A stretch of DNA of 64,000 nucleotides from Manis javanica (taxonomy: Eukaryota; Chordata; Mammalia; Pholidota; Manidae): NCBI RefSeq assembly GCF_040802235.1, contig NC_133170.1, forward strand, positions 9,501,001 to 9,565,000, given 5' to 3'. Shown piece by piece: positions 25,644 through 39,162 of the stretch; positions within the stretch are counted from its first letter, which is position 1, and every line of letters begins with the position of its first letter. The translations under genes were made by a program, and so were the position numbers. Below the pieces are notes generated by a model. The model had not been told where the DNA came from. It saw nothing but the letters and a program-made list of their open reading frames with translations, and searched no databases.

Positions 25644-28600
25644 TACCACATTTTCTTTATTCACCCACAGGTAGTCATTGAGGTTGCCTCCATGACTTGG
25701 CTTTGTAAGTAATGCTGCAATGAACATGGGGTGCAGCTACTCTATGAGACAGTGATTTCATTTCCTTTGGATATTCAGAAATGGAACTGCTGGATCTTTG
25801 GCAGTCCTATTTTTAATTTTTTGAGGAACCTCCATACTGTTTTCCATAGCAGCTGTACCAATTTATAGTCCCACTTATAGTGTACAGGAGTTCCATTTCT
25901 TCATATCCTTGCTAACACTTATCTCGTTTTTTTTGATAATACCCATTCAGGTGTGAAGTGATACCTTATTGTGGTTTTGATTTGCATTTCCCTAATGATT
26001 AGTGTGATACTGAGCAACGTTTCACATACCAACTGCCTATCTGAATATCTTCTTTGGAAAAATGTTTATTTAGGCTCTTTGCCCATTTTTTAGTTGGATT
26101 AATTGGCTTTTTTGCTACTGAGCTGAATGACTTCCTTGCATTAACCTCTGGTCCTGGGCTTTTCTTTGTTGGGAGATATTACTTATTTAGTCCTCCTTAC
26201 TTTCTCTTGGTCTGTTCAGATTTTTTATTTCTTCAGGATTTGGTCTTGGTGGGTTGCATGTTTGTAGCAATTTATTCGTTTCTCCTAAGGTTGTCCAAAT
26301 TGTTGGCATATAATTGTTCATAGTAGTCTCTTACGTTCTGTATGTTTCTGTTGTACAATTGTAACATCTCCTTTTTCGCTTATAACTTATTTGGGTCCTT
26401 ACTGTTTTTTTCTTGGTTAGTCTTGAGGATTCTCTATTTTCTTTTCAAAGAACAAACTCTTAGTTTTGTTAAACTTTCCTATTATTTTCCTACTCCCTAT
26501 TTTATTCATTTATTCTCTCAACTTTATTATTTCCTTCTATCAGCTAACTTTGGGTTAGTTTGTTCTTCTCTTTCTAGTTCCTTGGATATAAAGTAGCGTT
26601 GTTTACTTGAGATCATTCTCTTTTCGTAATGTATGCATTTATCACTATAAGCTTCCGCCTTAGAACTGCCTTTTCTGCATCCCATAAGATCTGGTATGTT
26701 CTGTTTCCTTTTCCATTTGTTTCATATTTTTAAAATTTCTCTTTTGATTTCTTTTTTGACCTACTGGCTGTTCACAGGTGTGTTGTTTAATTTTCATGTA
26801 TTTGTTTTTCCAGTTTTCCACCTGTGATTGATTTCTAGTTTCATACCATTGTGGTCAGAAAGGTATTTGAAAAATTCCTATTTTCTTGAATGTGTTAAGA
26901 CTTGTCCTGTGGCCAAAAATATGATTTCTTCTAGAAAGTTCATGTGCACTTGAGAACAATGTGTTCTGCTTTTGGAATGAAATGTTTTGTTTTGTCTGTT
27001 AGGTCTATTTGATCTGCATCATTATTGGAATCTGCTGTTTGCTTACTGATTCTGTCTGAATGATCTATCCATTACTGAGGGGGTAACAAAGTCCCCAAAT
27101 ATTATTGTGTGATTGTTTACTTCCCCTTTTTAGTTCTCTTAGTATTTGCTTTATATATTAGGTGCTCTGATCAGGGTGCATAATTATTTATAATTGTTAG
27201 ATCTTCTTGATGGATTGACCCTTTTATCCTAATTATCTTCTTTTTCTTTCTTGATCATTTTTAGCTTAAAGTCTATTTTGCCTGATGTAAGCTGAGGTAC
27301 TCCCACTTTCTTTTGGTTACTATTTAATTGAAATGGCTTTTTCCATCCCATTCAGTCTCAGTCTACATGTGCCCTAAAGCTAAAATGAGTCTCTTGTAGG
27401 CAGCATATTATTGGATTTTGTTTTTTCAATCACTCAGTCATTCTCTGTGTTTTGATTGGAGAATTTAATCCATTTTCATTTAAGGTAATTAATGTTACGT
27501 AAGGACTTAATATTGCCATTTTGTTGTTTTCTGTTTTGAAGATCCTTTGCTCCTTGCTTCCTTTCTTGCTGTTTTATTCTGTGAATGAAGACTTTTTCAT
27601 GGCAGTACGCTTTGACTCCTTTATCATACTCTTTCGTGTGTTCACTACAGGGTTTCCCTTATGGTTATTATGAGGCTTACATAAAATATCCTATATTTAT
27701 AACATTCAATTTTAAGCTGGGAACAACTTCAACAGCATATAAAAACTTTATACTTTTACTTCTCTCCCCCTCACATTTTAAGCTACTGGTGTTATGATTT
27801 CTTTTTTTCTATTGTGTATCCAGTAACAAATTATTGCAGTTATGGCTATTTTTAATACATCTGTTTTTCAACTTCCAAACTAGAGCTGTAAATTACATAC
27901 AACCATTACAATATTAAAGAATGTGACTTGGACCGTATATTTACCATTACTGGTGAGTTTTACACATTCATAGGCTTTTACAGCCTTAATTAGCATCCTT
28001 TTATTTCTGCTTGAAGACCACCCTTTAGCACTTCCTGTTAGGTCTAAGGGTCGTCAACTCCCTCAGCTTTTGTTTGTTCAGGAATGTCTTTATCTCTCAT
28101 TTGTGAAGGACAGCTTTACAGGGTAGAATGTTCTTGACTGACAGTTTTTTCTTTCAGTATTTTGAAAAGATGGTTTCACTCTCTCCAGGACTGCAAAGTT
28201 TCTGTTGATAAATCTGCTTATGTTCTTATGAGAGTGCCCTTTGATGTGACAAGTTGCTTTCCTCTTGATGCTTTCAAAATTCTTTTTCTTTGACCTTTGA
28301 TAATGTAATTATAATGTGTCTCAGTACATACCTTTATGGGTCAATCTATTTGGGCTCAATTGCACCTCTTGAATCTGGATGTGCACCTCTCCCCAAGTCT
28401 GGGGGGTTTTCAACCATTATTGCTATAAATAGGCTTTCTGTCCGTTTTTCTTCCTCTTTTGGGACTTCCATAATGCATGTTTGTATATCTTGATCGTGAC
28501 TCATAAGTCTGTAAGCTTTCTTCACTAATTCATTCTCATTTCTTTTTGCTCCTATGACTAGACAATTTCAAATGGCCTGTTCTCCAGTTCACCGAATGTT

Positions 28601-28989
28601 TTCTACTTAGTTAAGTCTGTTGTTGAAGCTCTCACTTGAATTCTTCACTTTAGCCATTGCATTCCTCAATTTGAAGATTTCTATTTAAGAGTTTCTATCA
28701 AAAATCTTTGTTGAAACTTTCATTTTATTCATGTACTATATCCTAATTTCATTTACTTGTCTGTGTTTTCTTATAGTTCACTGAACTTCTTTAAGAGGAT
28801 TATTCTGAATTCTTCTGTCAGATGGTTCATTGAATTCCATTACTTTAGGGTCAGTGATCGGAATTTTATTAGTTCCCTTTGGTGGTGTCATGTTTCCCTG
28901 ATTCCTTGTGTTCCGATTCTTTGCGTTGGTATCTGCACCTTTAGGTAAATGGTCTTGTCTTCCAGACTTTACAAGTTCCCTTCAGCAGG

Positions 28990-30290
28990 GAAAAATCTTC
29001 AGCAGTCAGTTCAGACCACGGCCAGGATCCAGGTGAGCTGGCAGTGTCTTCAGGCAGTGCTCTTGGGTCTGTGTGTTGGGTGAGGCTGCTGCCCATGCTC
29101 TGAAGTCAGGGTGGACGCTGCTGGCGGGGCTCTGCAGTGAGGTGAGGCTGCTGGCTCCGCATTCAAGCAGGGCCAGTGGGAGGGCTCCCTGATCAGGTGG
29201 AGCTGCTGCCTGCACCCATGGTTAGGTAGGTTGACTGGCTGGGTTCTGCAATCACCTCTGATTAAATAAAGTTACAGTCTGTGTTCCCTAGCAGGATGGA
29301 ACCACTGGATTACCCCATGCCTGGGCCTAGCTACGGCCTGTACCCTGCAATTGCTTCTGGTTGGGTGGGGTCTCAAGCTGTGGTTGCTGGCTAGATGGTG
29401 CTGCTGGCTGGACTCCACATTAAAGGCCCTGGCAGAGCTACACAACTGGACAGGGCCTCTGATGTTCTGCAGTTAGGCAGGGCTACAGGTTGTGCCCTGA
29501 AGTTTGGCAGGGTCTTAAATGGGCTTCACAATCAGATAGGCTATGTGCTGTGCTCTGTTAGACAAGGTCCCTGGCTGGGTTCTCTGGCTGAGAAGGACCC
29601 CCAACTGTATCCTGCAGTTGGATGGGCTCAAGACGGTGCTGCCTGCAGATGGGCAGGGTCACTGTCCTGGCTCCCTCTCAGGTGGGACTTCAGGCTGTGG
29701 TCCACAATTGGACAGGGTCATTTGCTGAGCTCCCTGCCTGGGGAGGCCGTAAGCTGGGTTTAATAATTAGGCAGGGTCATAGGCTGTGCTTTGCTAGAGG
29801 GCAGGGCTGTAGGGCAGGTTCCACAGCTGGACAGGAATATGGGCTTGGCTCCAAGGGTGCCCAGGCTCACTGCTCAGGGTGCCTGGTTATGCAGGGCCAG
29901 AGGTGGTACTTCACAGCACACTAACAGGGCTGCTGCCCTGACTCCTTGTCCAAGCAGGGCTGTGGGATGGGCTCTGCAGCTGCACGGGTTCTTCTGCCAG
30001 GCCTCCTGGGCAGGCAGGACAGGAGGCTAATCTTTGCAGTCAGGCAGCGTTGGGAATGTGCTTCCCTGCCCAAATAAGGCCACAGAACAGGCTCCACAGC
30101 TGGTATGGCTTGTTAGCTGGGGACCCAAATCAGGCAGAGCTGCCAGCCAAGCACTATAGCCAGACAGGGCCACCAGCTGGGCACTGCAGATGGCAGAGCA
30201 GGGCTGGGCTCTCTGCTGAGGCACCACTGTATGCATGCCAAAGTGTGGTCTGCCAAGATCTGAGTTCTGGTTGCTGTAAACCAAGGCCAC
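28990..30290 (-). repeat. Degenerate GC-rich tandem repeats (variable unit)
   Basis: More than a dozen imperfect units built on the plus-strand motif GGGCTCTGCAGT..GGCAGGGC..GGCTG, spacing roughly 40-70 bases, for example around 29100, 29160, 29420, 29640, 29790, 29940, 30120 and 30170. Open frames crossing this region come from the periodic composition and are not genes. Confidence 0.7.
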
Positions 30291-31944
30291 CTTTTCTTAT
30301 CCCCAGCGGTCAAGCCCCACAGACTTTCCCAGTGATCCCTGTGAGTTGAGACCCATGTGGGCCACAGCACCGTGGGGCTGGATGTCCACCTTGCCCCCTC
30401 TTTCTCTCACTGGAAAAGCTCTAAGTCTAGGGGGCTCCCTGGGTGCAGTGCTGTGCTGCTCTGAGGCTGGGGCATTGTGGTCAGAGTGCAGCCACTCCTC
30501 TTAACCTTCCATGTGGTCCTGCTCAGCCTCTGCAGCACAGGGGGTTGCTTCAGCCTGAGGCCTGGGTTCTGGGCTCTTACAATGCTGTCTTATCTGCAGG
30601 CAGTTGCTAGTAAGTCTTTGTGTGAGGGGGACTGAGATTGGGAATGACCTGTGTCCCATGTTGATGCTGTCACCCCTGTGCTTATGCAGCTGGAAGGGAA
30701 CGTTTGGGACTGGCAGGGGCTGTGGTGATTTGTACCAAGAACCTTGAAGGTTTTTTTTAATCTTTTGACATAAAAATTTCTTTAGGAATCTAAGATAAGA
30801 AAATAATCAAAATTGCAGCAAAGATTTATGGAGTCTTTTTAAATCAAAGCATTATTTAAAATAGCAAACACAAAAAATGTTTAGGTGAAATGGTGATGGA
30901 ATGAAAATAGCATAAAATACTACAGAAATAATGCTGAAGAGAATTTTCCAAACAAATTTAACAACATGTGAAACAATGTTAAGTAAACAGGATACAAAAT
31001 GAACACAACACTATGCACACGGAGGGGGGGAGGTTGTAAATTATGGTGTGAAATTATGGATGATTTAAATTTTGTCCTTTATCATTTTTTTAATGTTCCC
31101 ATTTTTCTATCAAGGGAAACAGTCATTTTATAATGAGAAAAAGTACTTAAGAGTAATTGTCCAATGGTGGCCACAGAAGCAGTAAGAGGGAATCAACTTG
31201 CAGTTTTCAGCCCATGGAGGTGGTTTTCCAGGTACCAACTGTACTTGGATCTTTTTCCTGGGGACCAAAGTCTTACTTTTGGGGTAGCAGAAGATTATGA
31301 AGAACAGCAAAAGGAATTTGAAGTCATAGAATAAAACTAAAGACAAACCAAAGGACTAATGGGAATTCTGAAAAGTTTTCAGTCATATCTTACACTTCTT
31401 TTTAGGAAAAGCTTCTTAGTGTCTCATACCTGTGCATATTTACAAGGACTCAAACTGTCACTGTCTTCTCAAATAGCTCTTCTAACTGATGGCTCAAAAA
31501 GCCCATCTCAAAGTCAAAAAGCAGGGCAGCAAATTAACTTCTCGCCTTACTTAAAGTAAGGGAACTACTCCTCCAAAATCTATGAAACAAAATCAATGCC
31601 CTAAATTTAAAGGAGATTCCTCTCTCTCCCTTACTCCTTCTTTGCCTGTTTTAAAGGAGATAATGCCTGAGTCAAAACACCAATATAACCAAAAATGCCT
31701 GTTCTGTGCCAAAAGGTCTGGTATGGTGACCTTTGACCAGAGAACAACCAATGATAGGACAAGACTGGAGAACTGGGTGGTGAGAGGTGGTGAGAGGTGG
31801 TGTGACATGAGGTAAAGGAAAGGGAGGAGCAAGCTTTGGGAAGCAGCCCGAACATATGAATCACTAGTGGCCCAACTATAAAAAGTCTCATCATCTTTGA
31901 ACTCTTGCCTTTCACTTAAAAGCAAATATCCAAAACGAATGAAA

Positions 31945-31967
31945 GAGAGAGAGAGAGAGAGAGAGAA
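31945..31967. repeat. (GA)n microsatellite
   Basis: About eleven GA dinucleotides in the plus strand. Confidence 0.9.
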
Positions 31968-33784
31968 ACAGACTAACATTCACACAAAAAAATGAAACTT
32001 GAAAACTGTTGCGTTTAACTGAGGGCGTAAAATATAAATTTCCCAAACATGACTTTAACTAAAAATATAAACTTATATTTTAATTTTCCCACTAATTCAA
32101 AATATTCAAAGCTTCTATATCACCGAATGGAGTCTCAGGAGAGACTCATATGGATTCCTCCATTGTACCCATTTCTTAATTAATAATTTTTAAATTACTG
32201 TTATTTTGTTGGCCACTTCTTTTCAAATGACAACCACTTTTTGAAAGAGATCAGACTAACCTAACAACATAAGAGTCAGAAGCAGCAGTCCTTTTCCAGG
32301 GCAAAAAATTGGATTAGACTAAAATTAAAATATGATATCACCAAGCTTACAATTTTAAGCTATAAGTAGCTCTGAGTTACTTTGAGTTATTTTAAGTCAT
32401 TTAAACTCTCTCAGGAGACTTTCTGGCCATTACAAGTGACCAGCACACACTGCTCCCAGCTAAAAGCAGACACACCATGTGACACTGTGTTGAACACACA
32501 GATCACGTGACTTCTGCAACCATGACAGAATCCAGAAGGTATCCACCTCACTGAGACACCAGAGTACAAAAAACTTCAGGCAGAAAAAATTTTTTAGTGC
32601 TAGTGACCTTTATAATTAATACCCAACAGCTTTGTATCTAAATATTAAACAGGGCCATACCATTTTATTGACTTGTGATCTTAAGAACACAATTGTTTTA
32701 TTTGGAAAGCAAATATAAGAAAGAAAAAAAGGCCTAAAATGGAATAAAAAGTAAATCGTATAGTTTGTTGTCATCAAGGACATCATGTAATACAAGGAAG
32801 TGTACTGGTTAAGCCTTCCGTCAATCAGCTTATGAATTCCATTTTGTTCAGCACTTTTTTGGACTCCATTAAAGGTCAAAGGTCACAAATTTAGCTCACC
32901 AACAGACAAGACGCTTAGAATCATAGAACCTGCAAACAGCAACTACAGACCTGATCCATCTCCCTCATTTCACAGAAATGAAGTGCACAGTCACTCGGCT
33001 CTCTGCTGGAAAAGCTCGGGAGACAGCAGGTCAGTCACTGGGTGGCTGGGTGGAACTCCCAGGCCAGCCGGAGAGCCACAGCACAGCGGCAGCTCTGGGA
33101 CACCAAGCCGCCCCTGCAGAGAAGTTGCGCTCAGCACGCTGGCAGCCAGGCCGCTGTCCTGGCCTACCTGGTATCTAGCAGCTCCATCACTGATGTCCAC
33201 GTCACACACTAAGTCACTGCATCCTACCCTTATGAGCTCGCATCTGTGGATCAAATAACTGGTTTCCGCCTGCTTTTCAGATGACTGAAGAGTGACATTT
33301 TTACTCCAAACTTCTTGAAAACCAGTATGTGACAACTAAAGACTTCTTGAAGGCTAGTAGGATTTTAATTACAGAAGTGTAATGAGTGATGTAAATTTAA
33401 CCATTAAGTGATGTAAATTTAACTCAATATCTATCTATAATTATTTCCTTTTAAAAAAATACGCCCCCAGTAAGGTTCTCCAAACCTTACACTGGTGTGG
33501 ATCACGGGCACTCCCTGTCCAGAACGCCTGAGCACGAGGGCAAACGCTGTGTGCCCACATTCAGAGCTCCAGAATTTGCCACATGCATTTTGCAACAAAT
33601 GAGATAAAGTTTCTAAAATATAAAAATGCATTTGTTTTCTTTCCAAACTGGGAATGTCTTTTTCTATTTATGAAAGTAAAATACGTTTCATATAAAAATG
33701 TGAAAATATCCAGAAGCATATAAATTGCAAAGTGAAAGTGACCTCACATTCCTACCTCCCATAATATCCAGTTTTAACTGTGGG

Positions 33785-34050
33785 TGATACACTGGAGTTA
33801 GACTGCCTGGATTTAGATTCTGGCTCTGCCACTTACGAACTCTCAGGGGGTCAGAGTCCTTATCTACAAAACAGAGATAATGACAGAGTGTGAGAATTCA
33901 TAACTAGCATTTATTAAGTACTTTACAAAGTGTGGGTATTGTTTCAAACACTTAAAACATTCACCAATTTTAAGAGCATTGTTGACTGAAATATGGTAAA
34001 GCACCTGGAATAGTACCTGAGACTCAGCTGAGTGCTTATTTAAGTGTGAA
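33785..34050 (+). mobile_element. MIR SINE
   Basis: 'gagttagactgcctggattt', 'ctggctctgccacttacgaa' and 'caaaacagagataatgac' give the MIR head. The downstream part is disturbed by a reversed segment 'gcatttattaagtactttac'. Confidence 0.75.
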
Positions 34051-34224
34051 TTAGTTATAACCTCCCAAAATTTTAATGAATATATAAGCACATACACACA
34101 TAAGGTTTTCATATAAATGGACTCATGTAAACTATAATTTCCTTTCCCCTATCTTGTAGACATCCTTTGATATTACATGGATTTCATACAGATCCACTAT
34201 ATCTTCCCTAAGGAGCACATGGTA

Positions 34225-34470
34225 ATAATATTTTCTAACATATTAGTGAACTGTTTTGTGCTAGACATTGTGCTTTACATGTATCATCTCACTTAATCCT
34301 TATACAAACCCTAAAAAGTGTGGCATTACTATTCCTATTTAGAGAAGAGCTAAGTGACTTAGCTGGATAAGTAACTTGCCCAGTATCATATAGCTAACCA
34401 CAGTGGAACCAGGATTTGAACTTAGGTCCCTCTGAAACTAAGTGCCCTGGCACACTCCATTTTCTACAGG
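34225..34470 (-). mobile_element. MIR SINE, reverse orientation
   Basis: 'gtgctttacatgtatcatct', 'cttaatccttatacaaaccc', 'aagtaacttgcccagtatca' and 'aaccaggatttgaacttagg' are MIR read in reverse complement. Confidence 0.85.
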
Positions 34471-35299
34471 GCCACTATTTTAAACCAGTGTCCACTAACG
34501 GATGTTCAGATGGCTTCCATTTTTTAGGGGAATGTTTGGCAATGCTGCAGTGAACATATTAGATCACAGACCGTGCATGCAATCAAAGACTACTCACATT
34601 TAAAATGTTTATATACTGCAAAACTGCTTTCCAGAGAGAGAGTGCCAATTGACCATCCACAGTTACATGAGAACCAACACTGAGCACTGGCCATCTTTTC
34701 CATTTCTCCCAATCTGAGAGGTTTAAGAGCATCTTAATTTTGCTTATGCATTTCTTGGACTAAAATGAGTTATGCATATTTTCATATATTTTAAGTAATT
34801 ATTTCTTATTTCATAAGCTAAGTTCTGTGTTGAAAAATTCATTCTTCAAGAGATTCAGACTGTATTTGAACAGTATAATTATCACAGCCCATTTTTAGCT
34901 ATTGTAAATAGTTTAAATCGTACCATAATGCCAATAATTTAAATGATATCAATTTATGCAACATAAGAAAAAATCATACTATGCTTTAGTTCATACAGGA
35001 ACTATAGTTATTACATTAAAAGTAGGGCACTTTCCTTTAAATCAGTAAGATGAAATCAAAACTACTGACATACAACTCAAAGGTTGAGAATGTAAGAAGA
35101 AAGAATTTTCCAAACTAAGTAAGAGTTTCTGTTATTCAGATGTGACATCTGAATACTGTTTGGACCCTATTTGCTTGGACTAGCATATGTAATTTCCTTT
35201 TTTAAGTAATGCCTATTTACTCTTTAGCTTAAATAACTTCCCAGCTTAAATAATGATTCCCTGGGAAGAAGGAAGCGCCCTTATCATTGTCAGGACCAT

Positions 35300-35550
35300 C
35301 ACTGTCATCAGCGTCGCTACCACGCGCAGCACCTTCTCTGCGCCAGACAGTCCTGTGGCGTTACCTCACTTAATGCTCACAACAGCTGAATGAGGTAGGG
35401 ACTACTTCTCCACTTTATAAAAGAGAAAGTGAGGCCCAAAGAGGTTAGCTGCTTGCCAGAGGCTTCTCAACTAGAAAGTGGCAGACCTGGGATTTGAACA
35501 CTGTCTGACTCCAGGGCTATTGTTCTATTGTTCTAACAACACGCCTACCC
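35300..35550 (-). mobile_element. MIR SINE, reverse orientation
   Basis: 'cacttaatgctcacaacagc', 'gaaagtgaggcccaaagagg', 'cagacctgggatttgaacac' match reverse-complement MIR. Confidence 0.85.
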
Positions 35551-36474
35551 TTTATGACCAGACTCAATTAGTTAAACAAAGCTGAAGCCAAAAATAAATC
35601 TGTTAACTTCCTAAAGACAACTCAAGAGAATTACTGCTCTTTTCTTACATGATCACCTTTCTTATTCTTGATAAATCTTAAATAACTATGTAATTCCTGA
35701 TTTTAAAGAAACTCAAAAGAATCAACTCACTCATTGTATCAGAAACACAACTGTTAACCTTCCTCCCACTCAATTTGCCTTCTTGTCCAAACAGCACTAT
35801 AAACTGTTTAAAGAGTTTTATAATCTCTTCTGGGAACCACAGCAATTATTTTACAGATTATTTGAAATACATATTGTCTATGCTGTAGTGTCCTCATTTA
35901 CTTATCCAAACAGGGGGAGTGTATCAGAATGCTCCATTGTATGAGCAGGAGGATTAACCCACGCGGAGTGGCGCTGAAGTCCAGGTTAAAGCTGCTTCTA
36001 GACGGGTTCCCAGGAGCCCTGCAATAACCTCAGAAGGCCAGAAAGGTTTCCTAGTGGTGACAAAGGAGTCCCTCTTATCTGCTCGGCAGCCTTACAATAG
36101 GAAAGTTCTTACATCTAACCTAAATCTCTCCTACTGAAATTCAAACCCATTTCTTTTTCTTAATTCTGTAAGAATTTAGAACTTCACTATAGCAATTAAA
36201 TTGCTCAAATTCTCACTGTAAATAAGAAAAGGTAGCTGAAATCAGTACTGATTTTCTTTGATACTCTTCATGCATCATCCCAAGTTCTTAACTTTTCAGG
36301 CCATTTTGCTAAGAGAAGAATTGCTTGTCTCCCTCAAGTGAAACTGATTTGAAAATAAAGTTGCCTTTCTGAAATCTTCATGTCTAGTACTTACTTGAGA
36401 AATTATAAAACAGAAACACTTCCCAGGGCTTTTAAAGGTCTTTGTTAATAAAACTAAAACCATAGGTAACCTTT

Positions 36475-36690
36475 ATCAAACACTCGTGTGTTTATGTGTT
36501 CAGTGTTTCGCATGTGTGGCATTCTTTCATCTTCACGGTCCTGTGAAGGAGATGCTTCCCAGATTTATGGAGGAGGAAGGCAGGCCGCCACCCCAAAGAC
36601 ACCCTGGTGAGTGCAGCGCTCCCTGCCGCGCCAGAGCCCACGCTCCCGGCCTGGGCAGCTCCACCGTCTCTCTCCTGCCCTTCATTCTCC
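36475..36690 (-). mobile_element. Degraded MIR, reverse orientation
   Basis: 'ttcatcttcacggtcctgtg' and 'aggagatgcttcccagattt' fit the reversed MIR core, followed by a GC-richer part. Weak. Confidence 0.4.
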
Positions 36691-36789
36691 AGTGGGGTCG
36701 CCTCCCTGTACCGAGAGCACTTTGCGCCTGAAAGCATCAAGGCCCATACTTAACTGTTATTTTCCTCATCTCTTTCATATCTAGTTATT

Positions 36790-36990
36790 TATCTATTGTT
36801 ACACCTAAACCAAACTATTTTATTTTCAGAGCTGTAACATGTATTTTGACATCTGGTTGGAAAAGCCTCTCCCCCTTTTCCTTTGTTTCTACCCATAATT
36901 TTTTACACTCTTCCACATAAATTTTAGAATCTGTTTGTGAAATTCAATTAAAAATATTGTTGGGATTTTGATTAGGTGTCATCTTTTTGA
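36790..36990 (-). mobile_element. L1 ORF2 fragment
   Basis: 'ccacataaattttagaatct' and 'attgttgggattttgattag' are reverse-complement L1 ORF2 text (compare 8215-8280 in the larger L1). Confidence 0.6.
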
Positions 36991-38156
36991 AAAAAGGAAA
37001 AAATGGTTTGAATCAATGAACCTCAGTCAGAGGCTTAAAATTAACATTTTGATTTCAGTTCTTTGCCAAGGTATTTCTGCCCCTTGGGGGACCGAGATCC
37101 AAATTGAAGGTTAAGGTTTTGAAAGTCCCTTTTAAAAAGGTACATCCAAACTCATAGTGTCTGTTATTGAATAAAACAAAGTAAGATATTCAACAAACCT
37201 ATTAGGTGGTGTTTGAAAGACAGTTAGGGTGCCCAAATGACCAAAGATAGAAAGAAGAAACCAGCTAAACTAATAGTTCCACTGGTTTCAGGTAAGGCTG
37301 ATCTTAGTGGCATCATTAGCACGTTACACATGAGATGCTCTGCTAGCAGAAAGAGACCCAGAGAGTGAGAGGGACGCCACAAGTACCCTAAGACCCTAGA
37401 ATACTGTTGAAGAGAGCCAGACTAACCCAGAAAGACAATTAGTGCCTTTGAGAAGCAAGCCTTTCTGATATAAGCACAGCTTTAGAACAGGGAAAAATCA
37501 AGTGTGGGTTGCAATCCCCAGTAAAACTAGTAAGTTGGGTAGTTCAGCTCTAGCTTAACTGAATGCCTGGTGGAAATCAAAATTTAATGACAGCTCTTAG
37601 AAGCCAATGTGAAGAAAAACAGTCATGATCTCAACCTGGTTTATAAATAAAGACTGAGCCAAACTTACAACATCCTAATTAAAAGGCAGAGATCCTATAA
37701 GCAAGCACCTCTCATTGTTCCTGCAGCAGTCCCTCCAGATGATGTGCCGATTGTGGCCAGCACTAGGTTAACCCAGCGGGAAATCCCCAAATACCTTGTG
37801 GCTTGAGGGCTATTTAGTACCAGAACCTGAGCCTACTCCCCTATATTCAACCTAAAAAGTCCCTCTGCCACAGAACTTGGATACACAAAAACTCCACCTA
37901 GTTTCCTGACAACATGGAAATTTTCTAGTTCACTCAGAAGACCTAGTATGTGGGCTCATCTATTTGTGGATCGAGGTAGCTCCTTCCAACTTTACTGAGT
38001 CAGAAATTTTTACCAGCACTAGATTTATTTAAAAGGAAAAAAGAATTTTTTTGAGTTGAACAAACAGGATGGGCACTGTTATCTCCTTCCAAGCAGTAAA
38101 AATAAAGAAATAAATAATGTTAAACTTGGCTGGGAATATTAGTTGGGATGAATTGG

Positions 38157-38177
38157 GATGGAACCTTTTTTTTAAAA
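38157..38177. repeat. Target-site duplication, left copy
   Basis: GATGGAACCTTTTTTTT followed by AAAA; repeated at 40350-40370 with one extra T. The TTTT/AAAA junction is the usual L1 endonuclease target. Confidence 0.9.
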
Positions 38178-38214
38178 TTTATTTTTATTTTTATTTTTAT
38201 TTATTTATTTTTTT

Positions 38215-38537
38215 GAGAGGGCATCTCTCATATTTATTGATCAAATGGTTGTTAACAACAATAAAATTCTGTATAGGGGAGTCAATGCTCAATGCACAAC
38301 CATTAGTCCATCTCAAGCCTAGTTCTCGTCAGTCTCCAATCTTCTGAAGCATAACGAACAAGTTCTTACATGGTGAACAAATTCTTACGCAGTGAATAAG
38401 TTCTTACATGGTGAACAGTGCAAGGGCAATCATCACAGAAACTTTCGGTTTTGATCACGCATTATGAACTATAAGCAATCAGGTCAAATATGAATATTCG
38501 TTTGATTTTTATACTTGATTTATAGATGGATCCCACA
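38215..38537 (-). mobile_element. ERV LTR (U3 and start of R), ending at poly(A) site
   Basis: Begins TGTGGGATCC directly after the polypurine tract AAAGGGAGAAA (38548-38538), as a 3' LTR should. It contains repeated ATGTAAGAACTTGTTC-like units (about 38345-38415) and AATAAA at 38238-38233. It stops where poly(A) begins, so the U5 end is absent: this is the 3' end of an RNA, not a DNA provirus end. Confidence 0.8.
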
Positions 38538-39162
38538 TTTCTCCCTTTATTATTATTTTTATTTTTAATAAACTGCTGAAGTGGTAGGTAGATGCAAGAT
38601 AAAGGTAGAAAACAGTTTAGTGTTATAAGAGAGCAATTGTAGATGATCAGGTGTGTGCCTGTAGACTATGTGTTAATCCAAGCTAGACAAGGGCATTAAA
38701 ACATTCACGGATGCAGATTTCTCTCAAAACAAGGGGGGGGGTGAAGTTCTAAGCTGCACCACTGTTGATCCCTAATTTCTCACCTGATGGCCCCCCTGCA
38801 ACTGTGCCTGTCTTAGGTTGTTCCTCCCTTGAAGAATCTTACCCGTCTCTGGCTAACCAGTCATCTTCTGGGGCCATACAGGGAGATGTAAAGTTGGTAA
38901 GTGAGAGAGAAGCCATATTGTTTGAAAAGGTTAGCTTTTTACTTCTTTGCAGATTTATGCCCTGTGGCTTCTATGCCCAGCACTTGTCTCGAGGCATCTT
39001 TACCACCTGGAGGAATTATGATGCTCGGTAAATTCGATATGAGGCACGAATTCTATTTAAGGGTTGTAATTAGGAAGGAAGAAGAAAAGCTATAGAGGTA
39101 GCAGATGGAAGAAAACATGGGAGGATTGATTATTTCTTTGCCATATCTTCTTGTAGAGTACC

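Larger units (their letters stand above)
24850..30745 (-). mobile_element. Old L1 with internal deletion and GC-rich tandem 5' part
   Basis: A 5.9 kb element, sense on the minus strand. From its 3' end: 3' UTR (24850-25320 and 25646-25990), a short C-terminal ORF2 piece ending near 26128, an abrupt jump to the RT-start region (the text parallel to 9297-9500 of the other L1), then the endonuclease region to about 27500, AT-rich upstream sequence to about 28950, and a GC-rich segment of degenerate tandem units to about 30740. It is interrupted by a Tigger-like MITE at 25325-25643. No long open frame remains. The assignment of 28-30.7 kb to the same L1 rests on continuity and on my memory of such repeats in old L1 5' regions. 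Confidence 0.75.
30746..38156 (-). other. STK38L: STK38L intron 1, central segment
   Basis: Contains a (GA)n run at 31945-31967, four MIR copies at 33785-36690 and a short L1 ORF2 fragment at about 36790-36990. 30.75-33.7 kb and 37.0-38.15 kb have no element I can name with confidence. Confidence 0.8.

Noticed and set aside
29395..30370. Several overlapping open frames in the GC-rich tandem region
   Set aside because: Produced by periodic repeats of the old L1; present on both strands and in several frames with no protein character.
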